A stretch of 64,000 nt of DNA from Microbacterium sp. Marseille-Q6648. Lineage in GTDB: Bacteria > Actinomycetota > Actinomycetes > Actinomycetales > Microbacteriaceae. The position numbers and the translations under genes are program-made. Positions 8,805-16,044 of the stretch are shown here, one piece after another; within the stretch, counting starts at the first letter, position 1; the number at the start of each line of letters is the position of its first letter. The notes under the pieces are model-generated. The model searched no databases. It had not been told where the DNA came from and was given only the letters and a program-made list of their open reading frames with translations. Where the stretch lies: contig NZ_CALPBZ010000006.1 of NCBI RefSeq assembly GCF_943181415.1, forward strand, positions 62,001 through 126,000, in the 5' to 3' direction.

Positions 8805-9191
8805 TCAGCGGGAGGCGAGGTCGAGCTCATACGTCACCCAGGCGTCGGGATGCTCGCGGACGACGACGTCGATGCGGGCGATCGTAGCGGCATCCACTCG
8901 GTCGGCGAGCGCGTGGGCGATGTGCGCGGCGATGGCCTCGGTCGTGCTCAGGGTGCCGGCGAAGGAGGGGTGCTCGTCGAGGTTGGCGTAGCGCAGCGGG
9001 GCGAGCACCTCGGACAGGTGACCGCTCGCCTCGCCGATGTCGATGACGACGCTGTGGGCGTCGAGGTCGCGGCGCCGCCAGGTCGCCTCGACCACGAGCG
9101 TGGCGCCGTGCAGGCCCTGGGCGGGTCCGAAGAACTCGTCGGGAAGGCTGTGGGCGATCATGATGTGATCGCGGACGGTCAGGCCGAACAT
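8805..9191 (-). CDS. Divergent 6-pyruvoyltetrahydropterin synthase / QueD homologue
   Basis: 128 residues from ATG 9191. The fold is recognisable: DHIMIAHSL near residue 8, GLHGATLVVEATW near 26, DLDAHSVVIDIGE, ANLDEHPSF and STTEAIAAHIAHAL, ending in a conserved glutamate region (REHPDAWVTYEL). Canonical enzymes have Cys-x3-His-Gly-His; here the cysteine position is Ala24 and the second His of HGH is Ala30, so the catalytic cysteine and one zinc ligand appear to be lost while His14 and His28 remain. Genuine 6-PTPS or QueD activity is therefore doubtful, and a related lyase or epimerase-type reaction is possible. It lies between the MDR dehydrogenase and the GT4 gene in the minus-strand cluster. 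Confidence 0.82.
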   Translation of the reverse strand: MFGLTVRDHIMIAHSLPDEFFGPAQGLHGATLVVEATWRRRDLDAHSVVIDIGEASGHLSEVLAPLRYANLDEHPSFAGTLSTTEAIAAHIAHALADRVDAATIARIDVVVREHPDAWVTYELDLASR

Positions 9192-9415
9192 GGTGTCCTC
9201 TCGGTCGTGGTCCCAGCGTAGGGGCCGGCTGCCGGTCGGGGCCGAGGGCGGGGGCGGGCGGGGGCGGTCGGGTGGCGGCGCGAGCGGGCGAGACCGGGGA
9301 TCTGCCGTCGGACCGGGGGCGACGCCCTCGGTCTCGCCGCGATCCCGGCCTCGGCGAACCTCGGCGAACCGGGGCCGGGCGGGCGGGGCGGATGCCGGGG
9401 CGGGGGGCGAGGCGG
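9192..9415. other. G-rich gap with G-quadruplex-type runs
   Basis: This 224-bp gap inside the minus-strand cluster has no convincing gene. On the plus strand, 9246-9267 contains four runs of three to five G separated by single C, a textbook G-quadruplex pattern. A second G-rich stretch lies at about 9371-9412, and GCGAACCTCG is repeated at 9352-9370. The G-rich strand is the template of the minus-strand operon, so the mRNA would be C-rich. Confidence 0.6.
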
Positions 9416-10483
9416 TTACGCGTAGCGGATGGCGACGCATCCGGCGCCGTTGTCGAGGTCGGCGAACGCGGTGCCGATGTCGGCGAACGACGACTCGGAG
9501 GCGATGAGCGCGTCGAACGCGTCGTCGGCGAGCAGCGTCAGGGCGAATGCGAGTCGCGCGGCGGGGTCGCGGCGATGGCGGCGGGCGGCGCCGATACGCG
9601 ACACCTGGCTGGCGATGATCCGCAGGCGGCGGGAGTGGAAGTCTTCACCCAGCGGCAGGCGCGGAGCCCTCTGCCCGAACCACGACAGCTCGACAAGGTC
9701 CGCCTCGTCGCCGAGCAGCGACAGGGCGGTCGCTGCACCGGCCTCGGTAGCCGAGGCGTGGAAGACCAGGTCGCAGTCGCTTTCCGCCTGGTCGGGGGCG
9801 ACGGCGTCCAGGCCGGTCCCCGCCAGGTGCGCCCGGCGGCCGGCGTCGGGTTCCACCACCTGCAGGCGGGCGAGCGGAAAGCGGCGCAGCAGCAGCGCGA
9901 CCGCGCCTCCGACGAGTCCCCCACCCACGACGGCGATGCGGTCGCCGGCGCAGGGGGCGGCATCCCACATCGCGTTCAGCGCCGTCTCGACGGTGCCGGT
10001 GAGGATCGCGCGGCGGGACGGGACATCGTCGGGCACCGGGACGAGGCGGTCGGCGGGCACGACGAAGCGGTCCTGGTGCGGATGCAGGCAGAACACGCGG
10101 TCGCCGATCAGCGCCGCGGGGCCGTCCTCGACGACGCCGACCGCGAGGTAGCCGTACTTGACCGGGAAGGGGAAGTCGCCGACCTGGAGGGGCGCCCGCA
10201 TGCGGTCGTGCTGCGACGGCGGCACCTCGCCGCGGCGCACGAGCAGTTCCGTGCCGCGGCTGATGCCGCTGTAGAGCGTGCGGACCAGCGCGTCCCCTTC
10301 GCCGAGCGCGGGGAGTGTCTCGCGGCGCAGCTCTCCGGCACCGGGGCCTGTCGCCCAGTACGCCGTCGCCTCGACCCCGGCGGCCGCGTCGGCCCCGTCG
10401 AACTCCGCTGCCCCCGCAGGCCCGGCCGCCCCGGCAGGCCGGGCGCGCCCAGCCGGGCCCGCAGCCCCGTCAGCCGCGGTCAC
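9416..10483 (-). CDS. MDR-family (zinc-type) dehydrogenase lacking zinc ligands
   Basis: 355 residues from the GTG at 10483, which overlaps the upstream DUF2231 stop as GTGA. The first 40 residues are Ala/Gly/Pro-rich and may be a non-native extension. SGISRGTE at residues 72-79 is the hallmark of MDR dehydrogenases without catalytic zinc (related to BchC-like enzymes), and the four-cysteine structural zinc lobe is absent. VKYGYLAVGVVEDG and GDRVFCLHPHQDRFVVP follow, then a Rossmann fold with VVGGGLVGGAVALLL (about residues 185-199) and VVEPDAGRR for the NAD(P) ribose. It probably reduces or oxidises an intermediate in the pterin-like cluster. Confidence 0.83.
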   Translation of the reverse strand: MTAADGAAGPAGRARPAGAAGPAGAAEFDGADAAAGVEATAYWATGPGAGELRRETLPALGEGDALVRTLYSGISRGTELLVRRGEVPPSQHDRMRAPLQVGDFPFPVKYGYLAVGVVEDGPAALIGDRVFCLHPHQDRFVVPADRLVPVPDDVPSRRAILTGTVETALNAMWDAAPCAGDRIAVVGGGLVGGAVALLLRRFPLARLQVVEPDAGRRAHLAGTGLDAVAPDQAESDCDLVFHASATEAGAATALSLLGDEADLVELSWFGQRAPRLPLGEDFHSRRLRIIASQVSRIGAARRHRRDPAARLAFALTLLADDAFDALIASESSFADIGTAFADLDNGAGCVAIRYA

Positions 10484-10935
10484 AGCCCCGCCGCCGTGAT
10501 GCCGGTCCAGACCGAGGAGGCTCCGGAGTGTCCGAGGAGCACCGTGAACACGGTCCCGACGACACCCGCGATCGCCGCGAGTACGCCGGTCCAGCGCGCG
10601 GCCGGGCGCAGCGCGCGGTGCGGGTTCGGGCGCCGCGAGAGCAGCAGCAACGCGTACCACCCGCCGGCGAGGACGCCGAAGACGATCGCCGCGGCCAGGC
10701 CCGGGTCGGCCCACGCCATGTGCTCGTACGGGGTGCCGACGACAGCGGCGAGCGCGGTGCCGGTGCGGTGGGCGACGAAGAACGCCACCGCTCCGGCGAG
10801 CGCCATTCCGGCGCCGACCGCCCCCACCTGCACGCGCACGCGGCGCCACGACACCGCGGTGATGACCAGCAGCATTGCGACCGGCACGAAGACGACAGCG
10901 GCGTGCACGACGAGGGGATGCAGGGGTGGGTTCAC
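10480..10935 (-). CDS. DUF2231-type small membrane protein
   Basis: 151 residues from the GTG at 10935, overlapping the stop of the CDP-alcohol phosphotransferase (GTGA). It begins NPPLHPLVVHAAVVFVPVAM, the conserved start of DUF2231 proteins, and has four predicted membrane helices. DUF2231 proteins are integral membrane proteins of unknown function; the two histidines near the N-terminus could bind a metal or haem. It is translationally coupled on both sides to the phosphotransferase and the MDR dehydrogenase. Confidence 0.75.
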   Translation of the reverse strand: MNPPLHPLVVHAAVVFVPVAMLLVITAVSWRRVRVQVGAVGAGMALAGAVAFFVAHRTGTALAAVVGTPYEHMAWADPGLAAAIVFGVLAGGWYALLLLSRRPNPHRALRPAARWTGVLAAIAGVVGTVFTVLLGHSGASSVWTGITAAGL

Positions 10936-11678
10936 AATGGCTCCGTCCGGCGTTCGAGGGTGACGATGTCGCGTCCGAACGACACGAGCAGCAGCGCCAG
11001 GACGACCGCGACGACCGCGATCGCGAGCGGCACGGGCACGATCGGGATGAGCGCGAACACCAGCCCGATCCCCTGCAGCGCCGCCACCACCCGCCGGAAC
11101 TGGCTGAACGCGAGTTCGCCGCGAAGGCGGGGCCTGATCCAGGATGCCGCGACGAACACATACCGCAGGGCGCCGATCGCGAGCACCCACCAGCCCACCG
11201 TCGGCGCGACCAGCACCGAGAGGACCATCAGCAGCGCGGCATCCGAGTCCATGTCGAGTCGGGCTCCGGCGGCGCTGGCCGTGCCCGTGCGACGCGCGAC
11301 GTAGCCGTCGACGGCATCGAGGGCGAGGGCGAGACCGACCACCGCCGCGACCAGCCACGTGCGCGGGGCGAGTTCACCCGCGAGCACGAGCACGGTGGCC
11401 CCGCTGACGACGCCGGTGAGCGCGACGCGGCCGAGGGTGAACCGGTCGGCGGGGCTGACCACGGGCGGCCGGCGGCGCAGCAGGGCGATCGCCGTGACGA
11501 CCGGCACGATCAGGGCGACGACCACCGCGGCGACGGCCACGGGTGCGGGCGGGGCGACCGCGGCCACCCACGCGACGACCGCGATAAGGGGCACCGCCAC
11601 CACAACGGCGGCGGTCAGGCGCACGTCGGTGCGCCCGGTCCGGCGACCGGCGGGCTCCGTCGCGACGCGCGCACGCAT
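10932..11678 (-). CDS. CDP-alcohol phosphatidyltransferase family protein
   Basis: 248 residues from ATG 11678. The family motif is complete at residues 121-146: D121, D124, G125, A128-R129, G138, D142 and D146. About six membrane helices surround it. Such enzymes join an alcohol to a CDP-activated lipid or sugar-alcohol, releasing CMP. As first gene of the GTGA-coupled minus-strand cluster it suggests that the pathway makes, or is attached to, a membrane-embedded molecule. It is not an obvious pgsA or cardiolipin synthase because the N-terminus is unlike theirs. It is divergent, by 49 bp, from the next plus-strand gene. Confidence 0.87.
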   Translation of the reverse strand: MRARVATEPAGRRTGRTDVRLTAAVVVAVPLIAVVAWVAAVAPPAPVAVAAVVVALIVPVVTAIALLRRRPPVVSPADRFTLGRVALTGVVSGATVLVLAGELAPRTWLVAAVVGLALALDAVDGYVARRTGTASAAGARLDMDSDAALLMVLSVLVAPTVGWWVLAIGALRYVFVAASWIRPRLRGELAFSQFRRVVAALQGIGLVFALIPIVPVPLAIAVVAVVLALLLVSFGRDIVTLERRTEPL

Positions 11679-11727
11679 GCTGTCACCCTAAACCGGCGGC
11701 GAGCGGCGCAGCCGGTACGGTCGATCC

Positions 11728-12156
11728 ATGACTGGGATGCCGCACCCCGACGCCCCCACCCCTGGCGCCTCCACCGGCGGAACGGCGCCCGGCACGCCGG
11801 CCCCCGCCCCCGGCCCAGCCGCGCCTGCCCCTGGGGCAACCGCGCCCGCCGCTCCGCGTCGACGGGCCGACGTGCTGGGCATCGTCGCCGTGATCCTCGC
11901 GCTCGTCGGCCTGCTCCCGTCGCTGATCATCTTCCTGATCGGGATCGCTCCCGAGATGCAGATGATCTTCTGGCTGCTGATCGTGACCCTTCCCATCCTC
12001 GGCATCGGCGGGGTGATCGCGCTCATCCTCGGCGTGATCGGCATCATCGTGGGCGTCCGGCGCGGCACGAAGATCGTGTGGTCGATCATCGGGGTCGTGC
12101 TCGGCATCCTGATGCTCGTCCCGCTGGGGATGCTGTACCTCGGCCCCTCGATGTGA
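11728..12156 (+). CDS. Small membrane protein with proline-rich N-terminus
   Basis: 142 residues. The first 45 residues are Pro/Ala/Thr-rich; the rest forms three hydrophobic segments (VLGIVAVILALVGLLPSLII, the FWLLIVTLPILGIGG region and the IVWSIIGVVLGILML region). The layout resembles DUF4190-like actinobacterial membrane proteins of unknown function. The last codon and stop (ATGTGA) overlap the next gene's GTG, so the pair is translationally coupled. Confidence 0.75.
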   Translation: MTGMPHPDAPTPGASTGGTAPGTPAPAPGPAAPAPGATAPAAPRRRADVLGIVAVILALVGLLPSLIIFLIGIAPEMQMIFWLLIVTLPILGIGGVIALILGVIGIIVGVRRGTKIVWSIIGVVLGILMLVPLGMLYLGPSM

Positions 12157-12674
12157 GCATCCGCCTCGAGGAGGTCGCCGTCGACGACCCGAGAGCCCTC
12201 GCGATGCGCGAGCTGCTCGACGAAGATCTGCACGCCCGCTACGCCCCGCTCAACGCCGGGGAATCCGACGAACGCAGGACGAAGCGGCGTGCGGCGCTGC
12301 ACACGCCCGACGATCAGGTGGCGGCGACCTGGGTCGCCCTGGATGCCGGGGGTGAGCCTCTCGGCCACGTGATGCTGCGGCGGCTCGGCCCAGAGTGGGA
12401 GCTGAAGCGGCTGGTCGTGGCCCCGCACGCGCGTCGCCGCGGGGTCGGCAGGGCGCTGACCCAGGCGGTCGTGGACCGCGCACGCAGTGAGGGTGCGCGG
12501 CGGGTGATCCTGCAGACCGGCGACCCGCAGCCGGAGTCGATCGCGATGTACAGGTCAGCCGGTTTCACTCCCATCCCCGTCTACGAGCCCTACGCAGAGA
12601 CGATGCCGAACTCGCGCTGCTTCGAGCTCGTCCTGGATGGCGCGTCGGAGAGCGCTGGCAGGATGGCGCCATGA
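12153..12674 (+). CDS. GNAT family N-acetyltransferase
   Basis: 173 residues from the GTG at 12153 that overlaps the preceding stop. The acetyl-CoA loop is LVVAPHARRRGVGRAL, preceded by the HVMLRRLGPEWELKR strand and followed by ILQTGDPQPESIAMYRSAGF, the usual GNAT motif B. It probably acetylates a small molecule or protein; the substrate cannot be inferred. It overlaps the following gene by ATGA. Confidence 0.88.
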   Translation: MSIRLEEVAVDDPRALAMRELLDEDLHARYAPLNAGESDERRTKRRAALHTPDDQVAATWVALDAGGEPLGHVMLRRLGPEWELKRLVVAPHARRRGVGRALTQAVVDRARSEGARRVILQTGDPQPESIAMYRSAGFTPIPVYEPYAETMPNSRCFELVLDGASESAGRMAP

Positions 12675-13069
12675 AGAGCCGGCATGTGAGCCGCGTCATC
12701 GCAGCGACGCCGCAGGCCGTCTACGCCTTCGCGGCCGACGTCGACAACCTCCCGCGCTGGGCTGCGGGCCTGGCGGAGGCGGACGTGCAGCGCGACGGCG
12801 ACGAGCTGCTGGTCGACTCGCCGATGGGTCAGGTGCGCGTGCGCTTCGTGGAACGCAACACTCTGGGCGTGCTCGACCACGACGTGACCCTGCCGTCCGG
12901 CACGGTCGTCGCGAATCCGCTGCGCGTCGTGCCCCACCCCGAGGGGGCCGAAATCATCTTCACCGTGCGTCAGATCGAGCTCACCGACGAGGAGTTCGAG
13001 CGCGACGTCGCGCTGGTCGCCGCCGATCTCGACCGGCTCGCCGCGCTGGTCGAGACGTCGTCACCGTAG
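12671..13069 (+). CDS. SRPBCC (START/polyketide-cyclase-like) family protein
   Basis: 132 residues starting at the ATG overlapping the GNAT stop. The N-terminus HVSRVIAATPQAVYAFAADV with WAAGLAEADV is typical of the SRPBCC hydrophobic-pocket fold, and alternating strands end in a long helix (FERDVALVAADLDRLAALVE). Family members bind lipids or aromatics or assist cyclisation. It lies in a run of small genes with no shared theme. Confidence 0.82.
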   Translation: MKSRHVSRVIAATPQAVYAFAADVDNLPRWAAGLAEADVQRDGDELLVDSPMGQVRVRFVERNTLGVLDHDVTLPSGTVVANPLRVVPHPEGAEIIFTVRQIELTDEEFERDVALVAADLDRLAALVETSSP

Positions 13070-13103
13070 CGGTGGAGCCCCGCGGACCGGTAGACACGTC
13101 GTC

Positions 13104-13484
13104 ATGACGAGAGCATCCGACTGGCTGGACGGCTACATCGCCGCGTGGGCGTCGAAGGACGAGTCCGACGTGCGCACGATCTTCACCGACGACGCGGAGT
13201 ACTGGTTCCGACCCGACGACGATCGGCCCGTGACGGGCATCGACGCCATCGTCAAGATGTGGGGTGACCCCGAGCCGAGCGACCCCGACCACGACCTGTC
13301 GGTGCTGATCGAGAACGACACGCTCGCGATCATCACCGGCACGGTGAACTACCCCGGCCACGAGAAGTACTCGAACATGTGGGAGGTGTGGTTCGCCGAC
13401 GACGGCAGGGCGAAGAAGTTCGTCGAGTGGTACATGACGCCACGGAAGCGCGGCGGGCAGGACTCCGCGACGAATGGCGCCTGA
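13104..13484 (+). CDS. SnoaL-like / NTF2-fold protein
   Basis: 126 residues. WLDGYIAAWASKDESDVRTI followed by FTDDAEYWFRPDD and an IVKMW segment is the classic SnoaL-like start, and the C-terminal strands MWEVWFADDGRAKKFVEWYM complete the NTF2-like cone. Such proteins are small enzymes or ligand carriers; function is not inferable here. Confidence 0.83.
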   Translation: MTRASDWLDGYIAAWASKDESDVRTIFTDDAEYWFRPDDDRPVTGIDAIVKMWGDPEPSDPDHDLSVLIENDTLAIITGTVNYPGHEKYSNMWEVWFADDGRAKKFVEWYMTPRKRGGQDSATNGA

Positions 13485-13492
13485 GGGCGGGA

Positions 13493-13921
13493 TCAGTCGA
13501 GGGTGAGGGTGTCGGTTCCGTCCCAGTCTCGATAGCTGACCGTGATGGTGATGGGTCGCTCCGTGATGACCGTCGGCAGGTCGAACGTGTGAGTCGTCGC
13601 CGCCATGTCGGCCGTGCACACGACCCCGCTCGGGGCGTCGAACGTCAGGTCGAGCTGGTCAACGCTCACCGCCTCGAGCCCGACCGGGGCGCGCGGACAG
13701 CTCGAGCTGCCCCATGTCACGACCGCGAAGATCTCTCCCTCGACGATCCAACCCGCCGCCGCCCCAAGATCCTCACTCTGGTCGATGCTCAGCCCGTCGG
13801 GGATGCCGGGCTCGCTCGACCGGGCGACACTCCCGCTGCATCCCGCGAGCAGCAACACCGCGGCGGCGAGCGCCACAAGAGCGGCAGCACCGCGTGTCAG
13901 CGGATTCTGCTCGTCTCCCAC
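13493..13921 (-). CDS. Putative lipoprotein of unknown function
   Basis: 142 residues, GTG start at 13921. The signal peptide (ALVALAAAVLLLAGC, Cys28) is a clear lipobox, so the protein is anchored outside the membrane. The mature part (about 110 residues) contains two cysteines (SSCP and VVCTAD), probably paired, and is rich in beta-strand patterns. No family is recognised. It is convergent with the SnoaL-like gene (8-bp gap). Confidence 0.75.
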   Translation of the reverse strand: MGDEQNPLTRGAAALVALAAAVLLLAGCSGSVARSSEPGIPDGLSIDQSEDLGAAAGWIVEGEIFAVVTWGSSSCPRAPVGLEAVSVDQLDLTFDAPSGVVCTADMAATTHTFDLPTVITERPITITVSYRDWDGTDTLTLD

Positions 13922-14044
13922 GCCCCCAACCTACGGGCCCCGGCGGTGCATCCGCCAGGCCGCGACGCGCCCCCCTTTCGTCGGAGGCTGGCGCGCGGCA
14001 AGGTGTAGAGCGGCCGGGACGCCGGCTCCGCAGAGGGGGGAACC

Positions 14045-14704
14045 ATGAACGAATCCGGAACCATCACCGCAGCCGAGTTCCACCGCGCGCCCGGCGTCGC
14101 GGACTGGCGCGTCACCGCGAACGGTCCCGAGGCCGTCTTCACCGCGACGTCGTTCGCGCAGGCGGCGAGCCTCGTGGCGCCGATCGTCGCCGCGGCCGAC
14201 AGCCACGGCATCCTGCCCGATGTCGACCTGCGGCCCGAGGGCGTAGTCGTCCGCGTCACGGACCGCAATTGGGAGGGGATCCCGTCGACCGCGGCGCCCT
14301 TCGCCGCGATCGTGTCGCAGGCGGCTCGCGAACTGGGGCTCACCCCGGATCCGTCGCTCGCACAGTTCGTCGGCATCTACGTCGCCCAGCACTCCGAGGT
14401 CGATGCGCGGCCGTTCTTCATGGCCGCGCTCGGCTACGACCCGCTCGGCGACTCGGACGCGATCGATCCCCTGCGCCGCGGACCGCAGCTCGCGTTCAAC
14501 CCGATCACCGGCGACACCGCCGGCAGGGGACGCACACACGTCGACGTGTACGTTCCTGCCGATCAGGCTCAAGCGAGAGTGGATGCCGCGATCGCAGCCG
14601 GAGGCAGGCTCGCCGACGACTCACACGCACCCGCATGGTGGTCGCTCGCATCTCCCGACAACCACGGCGTCGACATCGCCTCGTGGCCCGACACCGCCGA
14701 GTGA
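14045..14704 (+). CDS. PCD-like / VOC domain fusion protein
   Basis: 219 residues, ATG preceded by GAGGGGGGAACC. Residues 8-100 resemble pterin-4a-carbinolamine dehydratase (DWRVTANGPEAVFTATSFAQ, then PDVDLRPEGVVVRVTD), but the paired catalytic histidines of that family are replaced (DSHGILPDV), so dehydratase activity is doubtful. Residues 110-215 form a glyoxalase/VOC domain with THVDVYVPADQAQARVDAAI and WWSLASPDNHGVDIASW. VOC domains bind metals or small ligands. The combination is a two-domain ligand-binding or lyase-type protein of unknown substrate. Confidence 0.78.
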   Translation: MNESGTITAAEFHRAPGVADWRVTANGPEAVFTATSFAQAASLVAPIVAAADSHGILPDVDLRPEGVVVRVTDRNWEGIPSTAAPFAAIVSQAARELGLTPDPSLAQFVGIYVAQHSEVDARPFFMAALGYDPLGDSDAIDPLRRGPQLAFNPITGDTAGRGRTHVDVYVPADQAQARVDAAIAAGGRLADDSHAPAWWSLASPDNHGVDIASWPDTAE

Positions 14705-14792
14705 GGCCACCGCGGGCCTCCCGCCCATACGCCACGAGCGCAACGCGCGTCCACCCCTTTCACCCCGAGCCCGAAACCGGCCAAGGTGGAGT

Positions 14793-16037
14793 GTGCGATT
14801 CACGGACGATCTCGGCGCTTGGGTGGCGCAGCAGCGGTGGTACGCGGGAAAGAGCCATGCACCTCGGTTCCGGATCCTCGACGCTCAGCCCGCCCCCGGC
14901 GCGACGCGGTACCTCCTCATGGACGACGCCGGCAGGCTGCCGACGCTCTACCACGTGCCCCTCGCGCGCGTCACGCAGGCCCCCGAGCCGCAGGCCGTCG
15001 TCACCCGCGAAGACGATGGCTACCTGGTGGATGCCGCCCGGCATCCGGAATTCGCCACCGGACTGCTCGCCGAAATGGGCGTCGACGTCAGCCGCGTGAC
15101 CGGTTCGCGCATCCTCACCGGGGAGCAATCGAACACGTCGATCGTCTTCGATGAAGACGGCAAGCCGACGATCATCCTCAAGCTCTTCCGCGCCCTGCAC
15201 CACGGCGAGAACCCCGACGTGACCGTGCAGCGCGTGCTGAGCGAAGCCGGCTCGCCGTACGTGCCCCGCTTCCTCGGCAGCCTCGACGCCGAATGGCCCG
15301 ACGTCGGGCGCGCAGAGGGCACGGCGCACGGCACCCTGGGCTTCGCGCAGGAGTTCCTGCCGGGCGTGCGCGACGGATGGGCGGTGGCCCTCGACGCCGC
15401 GCGCGAGGGGCGCGACTTCACTGCGGCCGCGCGCGACCTCGGCACCGCCCTCGCCGGCGTGCATGCGGCCCTCGGCGAGGCACTCGAGACGCGGGATGCC
15501 GGACCCGACGAGGTCGCCTCGACCGCCACCGCGTGGCGGCGCAGACTCGGCATCGCCGCAAATGAAGTGCCCGCGGTCGCCGACCGGGTCGACGCGATCG
15601 ACGCCGTCTACCGAGCTGCGCTCGAACGCACGTGGCCGCGACTGCAGCGGATCCACGGCGACCTGCACCTCGGCCAGGTGCTCGCCGTGCCCGACGGCGG
15701 CGGCTGGCGCATCGTCGACTTCGAGGGCGAACCGCTGCGGCCGATGGAGGAACGCGCGATCCCCGACCTTCCGCCCCGGGATGTCGCCGGCATGCTGCGG
15801 TCGTTCGACTACGCGGCCGCCGTCGCCGCGGGACCGGATGGCGCCGCATGGGCGTCTGCCTGCCAGACCGCGTTCGTCGACGCGTACGCGGGCGCCGCGG
15901 CATCCGTCGCCCTCGACCCGGTGCTTCTGCGGGCCCTCGTGCTCGACAAGGCGGTGTACGAGTCGATCTACGAAGCCCGCAACCGCCCCGACTGGCTGCC
16001 GGTGCCGCTCGCGGGCATCGACGCGGCTCTCGCCTGA
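14793..16037 (+). CDS. mak: Maltokinase (aminoglycoside-phosphotransferase fold)
   Basis: 414 residues from the GTG at 14793 (AAGGTGGAG just upstream). RWYAGK at residues 15-20 is the maltokinase N-cap motif. The kinase core has RIHGDLHLGQVL (D290, catalytic loop) and IVDFEGEPLRP (D309, magnesium). Maltokinase makes maltose-1-phosphate from maltose and ATP, feeding GlgE-type glucan synthesis. It converges, with a 7-bp gap, on a GH13 gene of trehalose-synthase type, the usual partner that supplies maltose from trehalose. It is slightly shorter than many Mak proteins (about 450). glgE is not in the window. Confidence 0.88.
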   Translation: MRFTDDLGAWVAQQRWYAGKSHAPRFRILDAQPAPGATRYLLMDDAGRLPTLYHVPLARVTQAPEPQAVVTREDDGYLVDAARHPEFATGLLAEMGVDVSRVTGSRILTGEQSNTSIVFDEDGKPTIILKLFRALHHGENPDVTVQRVLSEAGSPYVPRFLGSLDAEWPDVGRAEGTAHGTLGFAQEFLPGVRDGWAVALDAAREGRDFTAAARDLGTALAGVHAALGEALETRDAGPDEVASTATAWRRRLGIAANEVPAVADRVDAIDAVYRAALERTWPRLQRIHGDLHLGQVLAVPDGGGWRIVDFEGEPLRPMEERAIPDLPPRDVAGMLRSFDYAAAVAAGPDGAAWASACQTAFVDAYAGAAASVALDPVLLRALVLDKAVYESIYEARNRPDWLPVPLAGIDAALA

Positions 16038-16044
16038 TCCTCGC

